A DNA stretch of 32,106 nt, from positions 25,848 through 57,953 of the forward strand of contig PLFB01000115.1 of NCBI GenBank assembly GCA_003137135.1, written 5' to 3'. Positions within the stretch are counted from its first letter, which is position 1, and each line of letters begins with the position of its first letter. Of the stretch, positions 1 to 8,274 are shown in pieces. The notes beneath the pieces were generated by a model. It had not been told where the DNA came from and ran no database searches. It worked only from the letters and a program-made list of their open reading frames with translations. The DNA comes from Acetobacteraceae bacterium. Lineage in GTDB: Bacteria > Pseudomonadota > Alphaproteobacteria > Acetobacterales > Acetobacteraceae. The position numbers were made by a program, and so were the translations under genes.

Positions 1-45
1 AAAAAAGTAACTTCTTTCTTCCTTGCTTTCATTCCTTCATTGATA
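1..45. repeat. Right end of a palindromic terminator repeat, cut by the window edge
   Basis: The first bases, AAAAAAGTAACTTCTTTCTT, match the right arm of the repeat found at about ten gene ends in this window. The left arm and core lie outside. It probably terminates transcription from the gene to the left. Confidence 0.6.
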
Positions 46-84
46 TGATCTAGCCTTTCATCTAGGGTTGAGCCTTGGGAGGAC

Positions 85-1185
85 ATGATGCAACTCGGCA
101 ACGTCATCAATGTGGGCCTCGGGCTGGCTTTCACGTTCTTTCTGCTCTCGCTGATCGCCAGTGCCATCCAGGAATGCATCGCCGGCGTGTTCAAATGGCG
201 CGGCACCTACCTGGCCAAGGCGCTGGACGTCATTCTCAGCAACGACCCGAACGCGACGTTCGGCTGGTACGGGATTGGCGACTGGCTCACGGCGCATCTG
301 ACCTCCCGTCCAGGCATGACGGAGGCCGACTTCAAGGCAAAAACCGTGCGCGCCGCCGGTCTCTTTCAACGCCCGCTGACACTGACGCCGGCCGCCTACG
401 CCGCCGGGCAAGCGGCCCGGGCCGCCGAGGCCGCCGCCAGCAAACCGCTCGACGATCTGGTCGCGGCGCTGCACGCCCACCCGCTCATCAAAAACGTGCC
501 GACGGATCTGCCCTCCTACATTTCCGGCAAGACCTTTGCCATGGCGCTGCTGTCCCTGCTGCGCGACGGCTCGCAGAACAGCCGGTTCACCCAGGTTGCA
601 ACGCAAATCAACGCGTTGCCGGATGGCGATTTCAAGGCAACCCTCAACACCTTCCTGCTCGACGCCGGGCACGATCTCGACAAATTCCGGGCCAACATCG
701 AATCCTGGTTCGACGGCGCGATGGACCGGCTGAGCGGCATCTACAAGCGCGTGTCGCAATACGCGCTGCTGATCATCGGCTTCATCCTGGCGGTCGCGCT
801 GAACGTCAACGCTTTGCATCTGGCCAATAATCTCTGGAACATGGACCCGGCTTCGCTCGCCGCTTTGGCGGACATCGCCGCGCAGGCGAAGGCGCCGGTC
901 GCGCAGCAAACCTGGTCCGATATCAGCACCAATCTGCACCAGTTGAATGGCCTCGGCCTGCCCATCGGCTGGCCGCAGGCGCCGGACTGGCAGGCGCTGC
1001 GCCAGCCTTCCTACTGGCCGGCGCATTTGCAGCATTTTGTCGGCCACCACGTCGCCGGCTGGCTCGTCACCACCGCCGCCGTCTCGTTCGGCGCGCCGTT
1101 CTGGTTCGACCTCATCCAGAAACTCGTCAACCTGCGCAGCGCCGGCCCCAAGCCGGGCAGCGCGGACAGCGCCACCCCAAACTGA
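85..1185 (+). CDS. Uncharacterised polytopic membrane protein
   Basis: This 366-residue protein has a hydrophobic N-terminal segment at about residues 6-28, a helical, Ala-rich middle, and two further membrane segments near residues 225-245 and 325-345. Recognisable blocks are WFDGAMDRLSGIYKR just before the second segment and GAPFWFDLIQKLVNLRSAG at the C-terminus; I associate these with an uncharacterised family of bacterial membrane proteins but know no function for it. GGGAGGA stands 1-7 bases before the ATG at 85, and a second ATG follows directly. The patatin-like phospholipase starts 26 bp downstream on the same strand, so the two are probably co-transcribed and may act together at the membrane. 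The pairing suggests, but does not show, a lipid-related role. Confidence 0.85.
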   Translation: MMQLGNVINVGLGLAFTFFLLSLIASAIQECIAGVFKWRGTYLAKALDVILSNDPNATFGWYGIGDWLTAHLTSRPGMTEADFKAKTVRAAGLFQRPLTLTPAAYAAGQAARAAEAAASKPLDDLVAALHAHPLIKNVPTDLPSYISGKTFAMALLSLLRDGSQNSRFTQVATQINALPDGDFKATLNTFLLDAGHDLDKFRANIESWFDGAMDRLSGIYKRVSQYALLIIGFILAVALNVNALHLANNLWNMDPASLAALADIAAQAKAPVAQQTWSDISTNLHQLNGLGLPIGWPQAPDWQALRQPSYWPAHLQHFVGHHVAGWLVTTAAVSFGAPFWFDLIQKLVNLRSAGPKPGSADSATPN

Positions 1186-1211
1186 AATCAAACCCACACC
1201 GGGAGACCACA

Positions 1212-2420
1212 ATGCCCTACAAAATACTTTCCCTCGACGGCGGCGGCGCCTGGGCCATCATCGAAGTCATGGCCCTGATGAAGATTTTTGGCGAAAAGGC
1301 CCAGGGCCACGACGTCTTGCAGGAATTCGACCTGGTGGCGGCCAATTCCGGCGGCAGCATCGTGCTCGGCGGCCTGGTGGAAAACCTGCCGCTCGGCACC
1401 GTGCTGAACTATTTCAACGACCAGGCCAAGCGCCAAAGCATCTTTTCGCCCACCGATTCCTGGGGCGACAAAACCCTGGAACTGCTGCTGAGCATCGGCC
1501 CGAAATACAGCGCGGCGGCGAAACTGCCGGCGCTGGAAAACCTCATGCCGGAAACCGGCAACACGCCGGTCGCCGGTATTACCGCCGGCGTTATCGGCCC
1601 TGCCGGCAAGCCGGTGCGCCTGATGATCGTCGGCTTCGACTATGACCGCAACCGCGCGGCGTTTTTCCGCTCAGTCCCGGTCACCGGTCCGGCGCTCGGC
1701 GTCACCTACCCGGCCAGCATCACCATGGCCGAGGCGATCCACGCCTCCACCAACGCGCCGATCAATTATTTCGACGCGCCGGCGGTCTTTCCGGAGCGGC
1801 CGGAGCGCTACTGGGACGGCGGCGTCAGCGGTTTTAACAACCCCGTGCTCGCCGCGGTGACGGAGGCGCTTACGCTCGGCGTCCCGCCCGCGTCCATCGC
1901 CGCCCTCAGCCTCGGCACCGCGACCGTGCAATTGCTGACTGGCTCGGCCGGCCAGGCGGCCTCGCCCTACTACACGGCATGGCAAGGCTCGAGCCTGGTG
2001 AACGATTTGCAGAAAATGGCGGCGTCCATCCTGGACGACCCGCCGGACTCCGCCAGCTTCATCGCCCACGCCATGACCCGCGGCGACGGCGCCTTCCCGG
2101 GGCCGGCCGTCAGCCGCATCGTGCGCATGAACCCCTCGGTCGCCCCCGCCGTCAACGCGCAAGGCCAGTTGGTCCCGCCCGGCGGCATGACCCCCGATTC
2201 CTTCCAGGCGCTCTGCAAGATCAACATGGACGCGGTCAAGCAAACCGAGGTGGACGCGATCACCGCCTACGCAAAACTCTGGCTCGGCAACCAGGCGCCC
2301 AACCAGTTCATCCACACCGACGGCGCCAACCCACCCACGACGCTCGGCTACAAAACCTTTGCCGAAGCCCTCGCCGCGTGGCAGGCGCTCACGCAGGACG
2401 CATCAAAGGAAGTTGCGTAG
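1212..2420 (+). CDS. Patatin-like phospholipase (lipid acyl hydrolase)
   Basis: This 402-residue protein should hydrolyse acyl esters of phospholipids or neutral lipids with a Ser-Asp dyad. The oxyanion-hole motif is SLDGGG (D9-G12). The nucleophile elbow is A-N-S-G-G with Ser46, a variant of GxSxG whose first Gly is Ala. The catalytic Asp is in YWDGGVSG (D202), the DGG form typical of patatins, followed by FNNP. The length fits a single-domain bacterial patatin with a C-terminal extension. GGGAG lies just before the ATG. It is the second gene after the membrane protein. No signal peptide is seen, so it is probably cytoplasmic or at the inner face of the membrane. CBASS-type effectors also carry this domain, but no nucleotide cyclase is next to it here. 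Confidence 0.88.
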   Translation: MPYKILSLDGGGAWAIIEVMALMKIFGEKAQGHDVLQEFDLVAANSGGSIVLGGLVENLPLGTVLNYFNDQAKRQSIFSPTDSWGDKTLELLLSIGPKYSAAAKLPALENLMPETGNTPVAGITAGVIGPAGKPVRLMIVGFDYDRNRAAFFRSVPVTGPALGVTYPASITMAEAIHASTNAPINYFDAPAVFPERPERYWDGGVSGFNNPVLAAVTEALTLGVPPASIAALSLGTATVQLLTGSAGQAASPYYTAWQGSSLVNDLQKMAASILDDPPDSASFIAHAMTRGDGAFPGPAVSRIVRMNPSVAPAVNAQGQLVPPGGMTPDSFQALCKINMDAVKQTEVDAITAYAKLWLGNQAPNQFIHTDGANPPTTLGYKTFAEALAAWQALTQDASKEVA

Positions 2421-2427
2421 AATGCTG

Positions 2428-2594
2428 AAAGAAAGCAGCGCTTTTTGAAAAAAGCGCGCAAAAACTTTTGCGAGCTGCGGGCGGCGGGGCGGGGAGTGCC
2501 ATTCATCGCCTCCGTTGGAGGCGATGAATGGCCCTCCTGGTCCAAAAGCCCGCAGTTAATAAAAAAACTTTTTTTCAAAAAAGTAACTGCTTTC
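2428..2594. repeat. Palindromic terminator repeat between convergent genes
   Basis: The left arm is AGCGCTTTTTGAAAAAAGCGC-like and the right arm reads ACTTTTTTTC, AAAAAAGTAACTGCTTTC. Between them is a perfect 16-bp stem (GCCATTCATCGCCTCC, about 2498-2513) with a 3-base loop and its complement at about 2517-2532. The element separates the convergent patatin and LysR genes. The LysR reading frame ends inside its right arm. Confidence 0.8.
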
Positions 2595-3497
2595 AACCTC
2601 CGCCGCGATGAACGCCGCGACAGCGCGCACATGTGCCGCTTTGCGGTTGTCCTCGTGGATATGCATGAAGAACGATCGCGTCAGCGAAACCGCCTCGGGC
2701 AGCACCGGCGCCAGTCCCGGCTGGCCGGCGGCGATGAACACCGGCAGCACGCATAAGCCGCCGCCGGCCAGCGCCGCGTGCATCTGCGTGATGAGATTCG
2801 TGCTGCGGATGCGCGGATTGATTTTGTCGCCGATCAGGCTGAGGTAGTTCAGCTCCGGCGTGAACAGCATGTCCTCGATATAGCCGATGAAATCGTGCTG
2901 TTGAAAATCCGCGGCGCTGGTGATGGGCGGGTGCGCCGCGAGATAGTTTTGCGCGGCATAGACCAGAAGCTGGTAATCGGTGAGCCGGCGGGAGACGACG
3001 CGCGCATGATCCGGCGAGGTCAGGCTGATCACGATATCCGCCTCGCGCTTGGACAGGCTGAACAGCCGCGCGGTCGCGAGCAATTCCACTTCCAGATTCG
3101 GATGCAGCGCCGCCAGTTTTTGAATGCGGGGCGCCAGAAAAAACGTGCCAAAACCGTCCGGCGTGCCGATGCGGACGGTGCCGGAAATCGCCGGCTTTTC
3201 GGTCTGCATCGCGGCCGCCGCCAGAAAACTCGCCTCCATGGCCTCCGCGATCGGCTGCAGCCGCTCGCCGACCGCGGTGAGCGCGTAGCCCAGGTTGCTC
3301 CGGAAAAACACCTTTACCGCCAGCCTGTCCTCCAGGCGCTGGATATGCCGGGCGACGGTGGTGTGGTCGGTGTCCAAAACCTCGGCCGCGCCGGACAGCG
3401 TGCCCAGCCGCGCGACCGCCAGGAAATGGCGCAGATCATCCCAATGATGTGCCGCCTTACGGCGCGGCAAAGCGGGCCGTCGCGTGTTTATGCACAA
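2556..3497 (-). CDS. LysR-family transcriptional regulator
   Basis: This is a 313-residue DNA-binding regulator. The winged HTH covers about residues 19-78 (WDDLRHFLAVARLGTLSGAA, then TTVARHIQRLEDRL) and the rest is a periplasmic-binding-like co-inducer domain (VRIGTPDGFG onward). The only starts are weak: TTG at 3497 is given here, another TTG lies at 3470, and no ATG precedes the HTH; neither has a clear ribosome site. The last residues (YFFEKKFFY) are encoded by the right arm of the palindromic repeat, so the native end was overrun or replaced by the repeat. It is divergent from cysE, the usual arrangement for a LysR protein and a target, but the effector is unknown. Confidence 0.88.
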   Translation of the reverse strand: MCINTRRPALPRRKAAHHWDDLRHFLAVARLGTLSGAAEVLDTDHTTVARHIQRLEDRLAVKVFFRSNLGYALTAVGERLQPIAEAMEASFLAAAAMQTEKPAISGTVRIGTPDGFGTFFLAPRIQKLAALHPNLEVELLATARLFSLSKREADIVISLTSPDHARVVSRRLTDYQLLVYAAQNYLAAHPPITSAADFQQHDFIGYIEDMLFTPELNYLSLIGDKINPRIRSTNLITQMHAALAGGGLCVLPVFIAAGQPGLAPVLPEAVSLTRSFFMHIHEDNRKAAHVRAVAAFIAAEVESSYFFEKKFFY

Positions 3498-3696
3498 TCA
3501 AAACGCCAGAATGCCAGTTCATTCCGCGAATTATCGCAGAGACGCGAAACCCGGCAAGACCGGACCGGCGCGCGAACGGCGCCGCGGCGATGACAGGAGC
3601 TAATTTTCTACCGGCACGATAGACTTATACCCCTTGCCATGGCATGGTTTACCAACCAATTTCAACGCAACAGAAAGATTTAGGGACCAGCACGAG

Positions 3697-4596
3697 ATGA
3701 GCGCGACGGCACAAGACCAACCGCGGCAATTGCGGGCATCGCTGGCCAGCCTGGCGCCGGCCGACGGCACCAGGCGGGATAGCCAGGTGCTGGCCGACAT
3801 GCTGTGGGCGCGGCTGCGGCAGGAAGCCAAGGAAGCGCTGGAACGCGCGCCTTTGCTGGCGCCGCTGTTCGTGGATTCCATCCTGAACCGCCGCTCCTTC
3901 GAGGCGGCGATTTTTCACCGCGTCGCGACCCGGCTGAAAAACGACATCGTCGGCGCCGGCGTGATCGTGGATGCGTTCTACCGCGCCACCGAAGCCGCGC
4001 CCGCGCTGATCGGCGGCCTGCGCGCCGACATCGCCGCGGTGGTGGAGCGCGACCCCGCGACCGAACGGCTGATCGAGCCGTTTTTATATTTTAAGGGTTT
4101 TCATGCGCTGCAGACGCATCGCCTGGCGCACTGGCTGTGGAAAAACGGCGAGCGCGACTTCGCGCTCTACCTGCAAAGCCGCTCCTCCGATGTGTTCCAG
4201 ACCGACATCCACCCGGCCGCGCGCATCGGCGCCGGCGTGTTTCTGGACCACGCCACCGGCCTGGTGGTGGGCGAGACGGCGGTGGTGGAGGACGACGTGT
4301 CGCTGCTGCAGAACGTGACATTGGGCGGCACCGGTAAGCAGGCCGGCGACCGGCACCCAAAGGTGCGGCGCGGCACCATCATCGGCGCCGGTGCGAAAAT
4401 TCTGGGCAATATCGAAATCGGCGAGCGCGCGCGCATCGCCGCCGGCGCGGTGGTGATCGCCCCCGTGCCGGCGGGCGCCACGGTGGCGGGCGTGCCGGCG
4501 AAAATTTTGCGCGTCGCGGAAGCCGCCGAAGTGGTGGCGGGGTTTGGCGATTTTTTAACGGCGCCGTTGAGTGGCGGGTTTGATTTTTCGATTTAA
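3697..4596 (+). CDS. cysE: Serine O-acetyltransferase
   Basis: It makes O-acetylserine from serine and acetyl-CoA, the first committed step of cysteine synthesis in the cytoplasm. The helical SATase N-terminal domain (about residues 20-165) contains AFYRATEAAPAL-like sequence and FLYFKGFHALQTHRLAHWLW. A left-handed beta-helix of hexapeptide repeats follows, with DIHPAARIGAGVFLDHATG, where Asp184-His185 form the catalytic pair, then VVGETAVV, QNVTLGGTGK and GAGAKILGNIEIG. An in-frame ATG at 3634 would add 21 residues that do not look conserved; ATG 3697 has AGGGA about 15 bases upstream and is preferred. With 299 residues it is slightly longer than E. coli CysE (273). It is convergent with the next gene. 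Confidence 0.95.
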   Translation: MSATAQDQPRQLRASLASLAPADGTRRDSQVLADMLWARLRQEAKEALERAPLLAPLFVDSILNRRSFEAAIFHRVATRLKNDIVGAGVIVDAFYRATEAAPALIGGLRADIAAVVERDPATERLIEPFLYFKGFHALQTHRLAHWLWKNGERDFALYLQSRSSDVFQTDIHPAARIGAGVFLDHATGLVVGETAVVEDDVSLLQNVTLGGTGKQAGDRHPKVRRGTIIGAGAKILGNIEIGERARIAAGAVVIAPVPAGATVAGVPAKILRVAEAAEVVAGFGDFLTAPLSGGFDFSI

Positions 4597-4666
4597 AAAA
4601 GCAGAACGGCAGTGACTTTTGAAAAAAGCGCCCTGCCTGGGGTAAAAAACTCTTGCTCCTGGGGGC
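4597..4666. repeat. Half copy of the palindromic terminator repeat
   Basis: Only a left-type arm is seen: GCAGTGACTTTTGAAAAAAGC, then GCGCCCTGCCTGGGGTAA, then AACTCTTGCTCCTGGGGGC. The last two blocks match the left arm of the copy at 8088-8274, so the two share a recent ancestor. It separates convergent cysE and the CrtC-like gene. Confidence 0.65.
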
Positions 4667-4690
4667 ATTTGGATCGGGATTGCCATTACC

Positions 4691-5683
4691 TCACAGCGTT
4701 AAACCGCTGAGCGGGCGGGTTCGTTCCAGCCACCCGTAACCAATTTCACCGTCCCATAGGAACTTGGCGGGACATTCGAGGACGACGCAGCTGGTTTTGT
4801 CCGCGTGGTCAACCCCCGCACGCATCCCGACGGGGCGCAGAAGTTGAAACGGCACATAAGACGCTGTGATGATTTCCCAAGGAATGTCGATGCGCCCGCC
4901 CCCGCACTCAAGACTGATGACGCCGCTGGCGGGATTGCCCGCGAGATCTGCAAGGGTTGGAATCTCGAGCGGATGCGCCACGTGCATCGTCGCATCCCGG
5001 CGGATGTGACCTTCGAGGATTCGCCGGTCGCCGCGCGTGACTTCGAGGAGCGAAAAAACGCGGCCGCTGGGAAACGCGGCGTGCGCCCAGGTTTCCGAGT
5101 CCAAGGTGGTGAAAGTGCGCTGACTTACCGAGTGGTCGCGATAGCCGGTGCAGTCGATGTCGAAAGCCTCTTGGCCGATTTTTACAACACCGCGCATTCG
5201 CCCGGCATGCTCAAGATGCATGCGCTCAGACGGCAGGCTGGATTTATGCATGTTGAAGACCGGTTCGATCGCCTCGAAGAGCAGATCATACGCCATCTCC
5301 TCCAGCACTTCATCGCCGATGGCGCGCTGGCGCAAATCCGCGGGTTCGGCGCGTTGCGCCGCCCCATCGAAGGTAAGGCGCCAGAGCTTTCCTGGAATGA
5401 GCGGCTGGTAGTGGTAGTGGCCGTTACGCGCTTCGCTCAGGCTGACACCCAGAGACCGGTTCGCATAGGCCGATCCGTCCGGCAGATAGAGCAATGAGAG
5501 ACCTTCCCAGATGCGCCGATTGGGCTGCAGCCGCCCGAGATGGCCGAAAATGCTGACATTGGTTTTTGGATCATGCATGGTCCACGCGATGTTCTCCGTC
5601 CAGTCCGGTTTGCCCTCCGGGATGCTGGTGCGGATGCGATCGAGCGCGGGGTCCGTTTCAAAATAGGAAGGGTCCTGGTCCAA
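4691..5683 (-). CDS. CrtC/AttH-like (lipocalin-fold) protein, divergent paralogue
   Basis: This 330-residue protein has no signal peptide. It carries GYRDHSVSQR at residues 180-189, the counterpart of the RDHSWGVR motif in the two long paralogues at 14829 and 17239, with the Trp-Gly replaced by Val-Ser. It ends with a GYGWLERTR block. The arrangement resembles the hydroxyneurosporene synthase (CrtC)/AttH superfamily, a double lipocalin-like barrel whose known member hydrates carotenoid double bonds. The start is a TTG at 5683, well supported by GGAGGAAA 6 bases upstream. A GTAA-N6-TATA box lies 108 bp upstream at 5791. It is the most divergent of four such paralogues in the window. Binding or hydration of a hydrophobic substrate is inference. 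Confidence 0.75.
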   Translation of the reverse strand: MDQDPSYFETDPALDRIRTSIPEGKPDWTENIAWTMHDPKTNVSIFGHLGRLQPNRRIWEGLSLLYLPDGSAYANRSLGVSLSEARNGHYHYQPLIPGKLWRLTFDGAAQRAEPADLRQRAIGDEVLEEMAYDLLFEAIEPVFNMHKSSLPSERMHLEHAGRMRGVVKIGQEAFDIDCTGYRDHSVSQRTFTTLDSETWAHAAFPSGRVFSLLEVTRGDRRILEGHIRRDATMHVAHPLEIPTLADLAGNPASGVISLECGGGRIDIPWEIITASYVPFQLLRPVGMRAGVDHADKTSCVVLECPAKFLWDGEIGYGWLERTRPLSGLTL

Positions 5684-5790
5684 CGAAGTTTCCTCCAGTC
5701 GTGGGCGATTGGGTTGCCGATCGTGGTGAGGGCTATATCATGGCCGTCCTGTCGGAGCATCGCGGATCGGCGGGCGGCGTCCGACAATAA

Positions 5791-5804
5791 GTAAGTGTAC
5801 TATA
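5791..5804. promoter_or_regulatory. GTAAGC-type operator box
   Basis: GTAAGTGTACTATA matches the shared 14-bp dyad consensus GTAAGCATGCTTAC at 9 of 14 positions. It lies in the 352-bp divergent gap 5684-6035, upstream of the CrtC-like gene. The rest of the gap shows no open frame I would call, apart from the second box at 5958. Confidence 0.45.
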
Positions 5805-5957
5805 CGCAGGCCGTCATTTCCTGGGAAGGGGCAACGCGGAAGCTACCTTCCGGCGCATGCCGTCTCCGCCGCCGAAGTTTTTGCGGCGCGTTTTCGTCAG
5901 CCGCGGGCCAGTGACGCACCTGCAAGCGGGCGACGGCAAGCCGGGCCGGTATATTTA

Positions 5958-5971
5958 GTAAGCATATTGAC
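5958..5971. promoter_or_regulatory. GTAAGC-type operator box overlapping a candidate -35
   Basis: GTAAGCATATTGAC is a clear copy of the shared dyad. Its right end overlaps TTGACT (5967-5972), which is 17 bases from TAGCCT, a possible though weak sigma-70 promoter for the small gene at 6036. A repressor bound here would block the -35. Confidence 0.5.
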
Positions 5972-6035
5972 TATTTGCCCGGGTCACCGTAGCCTGGCGT
6001 TACCAGAACGTCCACATAAGCGAAAAGAGTCCGCC

Positions 6036-6242
6036 ATGGAGGAATATTCCAGCCAGGTCGTTGCTTACGAATATACCGAAATTGAGTCCCTGTCGGGCAA
6101 TAGGGAATACATTATCGGCCCGTGCCATGAGTGCGCCGTCGATGCGAGCGGTTCATTGCCGATCTGGGTCAACATATTATATTTTGTATTGTTCATCGTG
6201 GGGGCGAGCCTGGTTTGTTATCTCGGCTGGAATCCGTTTTAG
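6036..6242 (+). CDS. Small single-pass membrane protein
   Basis: The product is 68 residues: an acidic, polar N-terminal half (MEEYSSQVVAYEYTEIES) with a CHEC motif (residues 34-37), then one hydrophobic helix at about residues 44-65 (IWVNILYFVLFIVGASLVCY) and a short WNPF tail. I do not recognise the family. The frame is open from 5967, but ATG 6036 is the first start that gives a compact protein; the ribosome site is weak (AAAAGAG). Base composition is lower in GC than the neighbours. A GTAAGC box and possible promoter lie 65 bp upstream, which supports it being a real transcribed gene of the regulon. The Cys-His-Glu-Cys motif could bind a metal; this is a guess. Confidence 0.55.
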   Translation: MEEYSSQVVAYEYTEIESLSGNREYIIGPCHECAVDASGSLPIWVNILYFVLFIVGASLVCYLGWNPF

Positions 6243-6342
6243 ATTGATTTGATGCCTCACAAATCCATTCAGTTTTAGCAAGATTTGCCTCAAGACAGTG
6301 CCATGAGACCGTCATCCGTCTAGAAATTTTGAGGAATCTTCA

Positions 6343-7287
6343 ATGCGCGTGCTGATTTTCGGTGCAAGCGGCTATATCGGGAAACGGACCGCCATACGAT
6401 TGCTGGAAGCAGGCCACGACGTCACCGGCTACGTGCGGAGCGAGCCAAGCGCGCAGCAGGTCAGGGCGCTCGGCGCCGCCGCCATCGTCGGCGATCTTGA
6501 AGACAAGACCATGATCGATGCGGCGCTGGCGGCCCATGACGCGGCGCTGTGGCTGGCGCAATTGGCGTTGCCGGATGAAAAACGCGTCATCGGCGACTAC
6601 CTCCGGGCGCTGCGGGCGAGCGAAAAAATCTTTATTTTCACAGGCGGCGCCAGCGTGCTCTCCGAGCCGACACGCGGCGAATGGTCCGAGACAAGTTTTG
6701 CCGAGACCGACAGCATTCTGCCGCGCGCGCCGCTCGCGATCAGGGCGGAGACGGAATATATGGTGCGCACCGCCATGCAGTCCGGCGTCAAATCCATGGT
6801 GGTCCGGCCGCCCTTGGTATTCGGCCATGGCGGCTGCAAGGTCATCTCGGACATCTACCACAGCGCCCGCAGGACCGGTGCGGTCTGCTATGTCGGGCGC
6901 GGGCTGAATGCCTATTCCAGCGTTCATGTCGATGATCTGGCGGAGCTGTTCGTGCTGGCGCTCGCGCGCGGGCGGGCGGGCGCGCTGTATCATTGCGTCG
7001 CCGGAGAAGCCTCGTTCCGCGCCATGGCGACGACCATCGCCGGGCGGCTTGGCGTCGGCACGAAAAGTGTCAGCGTCGAAGAAGCGCAGCAGATATGGGA
7101 CAAGTTCAGCGGCGCCACCGTGTTCGCGTCGTGCAGCCGGCTGCGCGCACCCCTCGCCCGCGCGGAACTTGGCTGGCGGCCCAGCCCGGAACTGGCCGAT
7201 ATTCTTGAGGAATGCGAACACCCCGCTTACGCCACGGAGACCGAGCGTACGCTCGCCTCCTGGATCAAGCCGGCGAGCATTGGCTGA
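6343..7287 (+). CDS. NAD(P)-dependent epimerase/dehydratase-like atypical extended SDR
   Basis: The 314-residue Rossmann-fold protein opens with RVLIFGASGYIG, whose GASGYIG (residues 7-13) is the extended-SDR dinucleotide motif. VVRPPLVFGHGG and SVHVDDLAEL are the usual later landmarks of NAD-dependent epimerases and dehydratases. The active-site YxxxK is not recognisable: the segment reads RAETEYMVRTAM. It is therefore better described as an atypical SDR, possibly an NmrA-like sensor, or an enzyme using other residues. GAGGAA lies 6 bases before the ATG. The TetR gene follows 113 bp downstream on the same strand. Substrate is unknown. Confidence 0.85.
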   Translation: MRVLIFGASGYIGKRTAIRLLEAGHDVTGYVRSEPSAQQVRALGAAAIVGDLEDKTMIDAALAAHDAALWLAQLALPDEKRVIGDYLRALRASEKIFIFTGGASVLSEPTRGEWSETSFAETDSILPRAPLAIRAETEYMVRTAMQSGVKSMVVRPPLVFGHGGCKVISDIYHSARRTGAVCYVGRGLNAYSSVHVDDLAELFVLALARGRAGALYHCVAGEASFRAMATTIAGRLGVGTKSVSVEEAQQIWDKFSGATVFASCSRLRAPLARAELGWRPSPELADILEECEHPAYATETERTLASWIKPASIG

Positions 7288-7400
7288 TCAGGGCGCCGGC
7301 GCCACCCGGAAGCCCGTGCGCGATTATAGCGATTTTACAAAGGCACGGTTATTCACTACCATCGGGCCATGGTTTGACGCGATTTCGCAGCAAGGTTGGG

Positions 7401-8111
7401 ATGAACACCGTAAAACCGAAGATCGTAAAACCGAAGCGCGGGACGGCGGAAAAAAACCAGAGCGCAAGAAAACCATCAGATTCCAAAGCACGCATCCTGG
7501 CCGCCGCCACCCGGCAATTCGCGGACCGCGGATTCGAGGGCGTGGTGATCCGCGATATCGCGAAAGCGGCCGATGTGACGCTGCCGACGATCTATCACTT
7601 CTTCGGCGACAAGCGAAAATTGTACGAACAAACCTGTATCGAAATCTTCGAAAAGCAGAACGCGGTGCTGCAAGAGGCGCTGCGGGCCGCGGATGATCCG
7701 GCCACGCGCCTGTGGCGTTTCACGGCGCAACTTTTGTCAATCCTGATCGAAGACAATGAATTCGCGCGGCTGCTGCAACGCGAATTGCTGGAACAGGATC
7801 ATTCGCTGATTGACGATCACGTCCGGCTATCGCTGCAGCCGCATTTCAAGATGTTGTCGGCGGCGGTTACGGAAATTACCGGCAAGCAGGATTCGCTCGA
7901 CCGCAGCATCGCGATCTATTCTTTGGCGTATGGCCTGTCCACCTTGCGGCCGATCTGGCAGGTCTTGAATGGCAAAAAACCCGTGAAATTAAAGACGCCG
8001 CTGGCGACGACAAAGCTGGTTCTCAGCCTGGCGATTCCCGAGATCGATTGGGACGCGCCGAAGCCGGCGCCAGGCGGCGCAAAACAGAAAGAAAAACAGT
8101 TACTTTTTTGA
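7401..8111 (+). CDS. TetR-family transcriptional regulator
   Basis: This is a 236-residue repressor-type protein. After a basic tail (about 28 residues) comes the TetR HTH, residues 30-76: ILAAATRQFADRGFEG, IRDIAKAADVTLPTIYHFFG, DKRKLYEQ. The C-terminal helical ligand domain follows. The frame is open back to 7212 inside the previous gene, but ATG 7401 with AAGG just upstream gives the normal length. The last residues (EKQLLF) and the stop codon come from the palindromic repeat. It is the only TetR-type gene in the window and so the obvious candidate to bind the GTAAGC dyads, but no box lies directly upstream of it. Confidence 0.92.
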   Translation: MNTVKPKIVKPKRGTAEKNQSARKPSDSKARILAAATRQFADRGFEGVVIRDIAKAADVTLPTIYHFFGDKRKLYEQTCIEIFEKQNAVLQEALRAADDPATRLWRFTAQLLSILIEDNEFARLLQRELLEQDHSLIDDHVRLSLQPHFKMLSAAVTEITGKQDSLDRSIAIYSLAYGLSTLRPIWQVLNGKKPVKLKTPLATTKLVLSLAIPEIDWDAPKPAPGGAKQKEKQLLF

Positions 8112-8274
8112 AAAAAAGGCGCCCCGCCTGGGGTAACCAAAAAACTTTTGCTCCTGGGGGCTTGGCATGACGGTGTCGATCAAGTCCGCCGGCCGGTGGA
8201 CTTGATCGACACCGTCCTGCCAAAGCCCACAGGAGCAAAAGTTTTTGCGCGCTTTTTTTAAAAAGCGCTGCTTG
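8088..8274. repeat. Palindromic terminator repeat with a long near-perfect cruciform
   Basis: The outer arms are AGTTACTTTTTTGAAAAAAA and GCGCGCTTTTTTTAAAAAGC. Between them, 8140-8246 forms a nearly perfect inverted repeat of about 53 bp per arm, including AAAACTTTTGCTCCTG, GACGGTGTCGATCAAGTCC and their complements, with a few mismatches. It separates convergent genes, and both the TetR gene and the 8258 gene end inside it. Confidence 0.85.

Noticed and set aside
1212-2420. CBASS or similar anti-phage system
   Set aside because: The patatin has only an uncharacterised membrane neighbour; no cyclase, reverse transcriptase or other sensor is present.
2445-2756. Plus-strand frame starting with TTG inside the repeat
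   Set aside because: It runs through the terminator hairpin and then antisense to the LysR gene; no ribosome site or protein-like features.
7336-7360. Operator of the TetR gene upstream of its start
   Set aside because: GGTTATTCACTACC shows weak symmetry but does not fit the GTAAGC dyad or the AACG box well enough to call.
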